DNA from: Microcystis panniformis FACHB-1757
GTDB lineage: Bacteria; Cyanobacteriota; Cyanobacteriia; Cyanobacteriales; Microcystaceae
DNA: 64,000 bases
NCBI RefSeq assembly: GCF_001264245.1
Contig: NZ_CP011339.1
Coordinates: 4,278,001 to 4,342,000 of the forward strand
Reading direction: 5' to 3'
Shown here: positions 63,479 to 64,000 of the stretch, in pieces
Numbering within the stretch: position 1 is the first letter of the stretch
Layout: every line of letters begins with the position of its first letter
Made by a program: the position numbers and the translations under genes
The notes under the pieces: generated by a model
Told to the model about the DNA's origin: nothing
What the model saw: only the letters and a program-made list of their open reading frames with translations
The model's database searches: none

Positions 63479-64000
63479 ATGCGTAATAGCGGACTCCTCT
63501 CAAAAACCAAAGTCAAACTGAAACGGAAAAAAACGCTCACCTCGCCGACGCGGCCAGCGCCGAATAAATTACAGAATAAAATCAAAGATAAGGAGCGTCT
63601 AGTCGGTCGTCAGCGTCAGTCATGGCTAATTATGGGATTAATTAGCCTTGTCCTGCTAGGAGGAGTCGGCTCGCGCTTGGCCTATTTACAACTGCAGCAA
63701 GGACAAATTAACCGAGAAAGGGCAGAAAATAACCGGATTCGCATTCTTCCTAAACCTCCGGTCCGGGGCAACTTATTCGATCGCAATGGCAAAGTTTTGG
63801 CCACGGCCCGCTTAACCCATGCGGCCTATATTTGGCCCAAATCCCAGCGTAATCCCGCCCAAAAACTCAATCTTGACCGTTTAGCCAGTATTTTAGGCAT
63901 TCCCAGAAGCGACCTAGAAAAACGCATTAACGAAGCGGACGAAAACCCCTCCACCCTGATCCGGATTGCTAGGGGTTTAACTCCGTCCCAAATTATCGCC
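63479..64000 (+). CDS. mrdA: penicillin-binding protein 2, 3' end outside window
   Basis: The ATG at 63479 begins MRNSGLLSKTKVKLKRKKTL, a short basic cytoplasmic tail, then one membrane helix (WLIMGLISLVLLGGVGSRLAYL), then the pedestal of a class B penicillin-binding protein: NRIRILPKPPVRGNLFDRNGKVLATAR. That PPVRGNLFDRNG pattern is the PBP2/FtsI signature. The transpeptidase domain lies beyond the window. PBP2 builds side-wall peptidoglycan in rod growth; in a coccoid cell it may serve general wall growth. Confidence 0.88.
   Translation, partial: MRNSGLLSKTKVKLKRKKTLTSPTRPAPNKLQNKIKDKERLVGRQRQSWLIMGLISLVLLGGVGSRLAYLQLQQGQINRERAENNRIRILPKPPVRGNLFDRNGKVLATARLTHAAYIWPKSQRNPAQKLNLDRLASILGIPRSDLEKRINEADENPSTLIRIARGLTPSQIIA

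Overview
The window reads as chromosome of a unicellular bloom-forming cyanobacterium, most likely Microcystis aeruginosa or a close relative. The evidence is a phycobilisome core subunit (apcF), the photosystem II repair protein Psb32, PEP-CTERM and CHAT/NACHT-type proteins, frequent GCGATCGC (HIP1) octamers, arrays of the heptamer AACTGAT, and a very high load of insertion sequences and MITEs. Species assignment is inference from gene content and repeat style; no database search was possible.

Layout. 1-5.2 kb: an ISL3-type transposase running off the left edge, sitting inside a tnpB remnant; an M16 peptidase; an IS200/IS605-type tnpB element next to a lone DUF433 antitoxin; a 123-bp MITE. 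5.2-8.7 kb: fructosamine kinase, Uma2 protein, murG (frameshifted) and an NTF2-like exported protein. 8.7-12.7 kb: a decayed block with an antiporter tail, an hsdM start, and an AraC regulator plus MFS transporter pair, each split by a different mobile element. 12.9-23.3 kb: an Rpn-like nuclease, five exported proteins in a row, three tandem near-identical coiled-coil/PD-(D/E)XK genes, a transglutaminase and Psb32. 23.5-33.4 kb: hybrid histidine kinase, two exported proteins, recJ, proB, apcF, mutS. 33.7-36.7 kb: a NACHT ATPase with pentapeptide repeats. 36.8-52.1 kb: mostly housekeeping (trmFO, PIN-TRAM protein, hemW, cupin, aroK, Gfo/Idh oxidoreductase, hisD, metH, SpoIID-like). 52.3-57.9 kb: an accessory island with a nuclease-like gene split by an ISL3-type MITE, a small-peptide candidate, DUF29, two toxin-antitoxin loci and an IS607 element inserted in one toxin gene. 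57.9-61.7 kb: a CHAT-NACHT-TPR protein. 61.8-64 kb: class III alcohol dehydrogenase and the start of a PBP2 gene.

Two themes tie the window together. First, four genes (AraC regulator, MFS transporter, nuclease-like gene, RelE-like toxin) are each interrupted by one mobile element, and removing the element in silico restores one continuous reading frame; three of the elements have definable ends, two with 8-bp target duplications. Second, five otherwise intact genes (murG, recJ, mutS, hemW and the NACHT gene) carry seven single-base contractions, every one inside a G or A run. Because murG is essential, consensus error is the simplest explanation, but the presence of mutS in the list makes a real mutator worth excluding.

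The strongest candidates for something new are the triplicated coiled-coil genes whose length differences are whole 7- and 11-residue modules, and the 352-bp non-autonomous IS200/IS605-like element at 9540-9891 that appears to carry a structured RNA instead of a protein gene.
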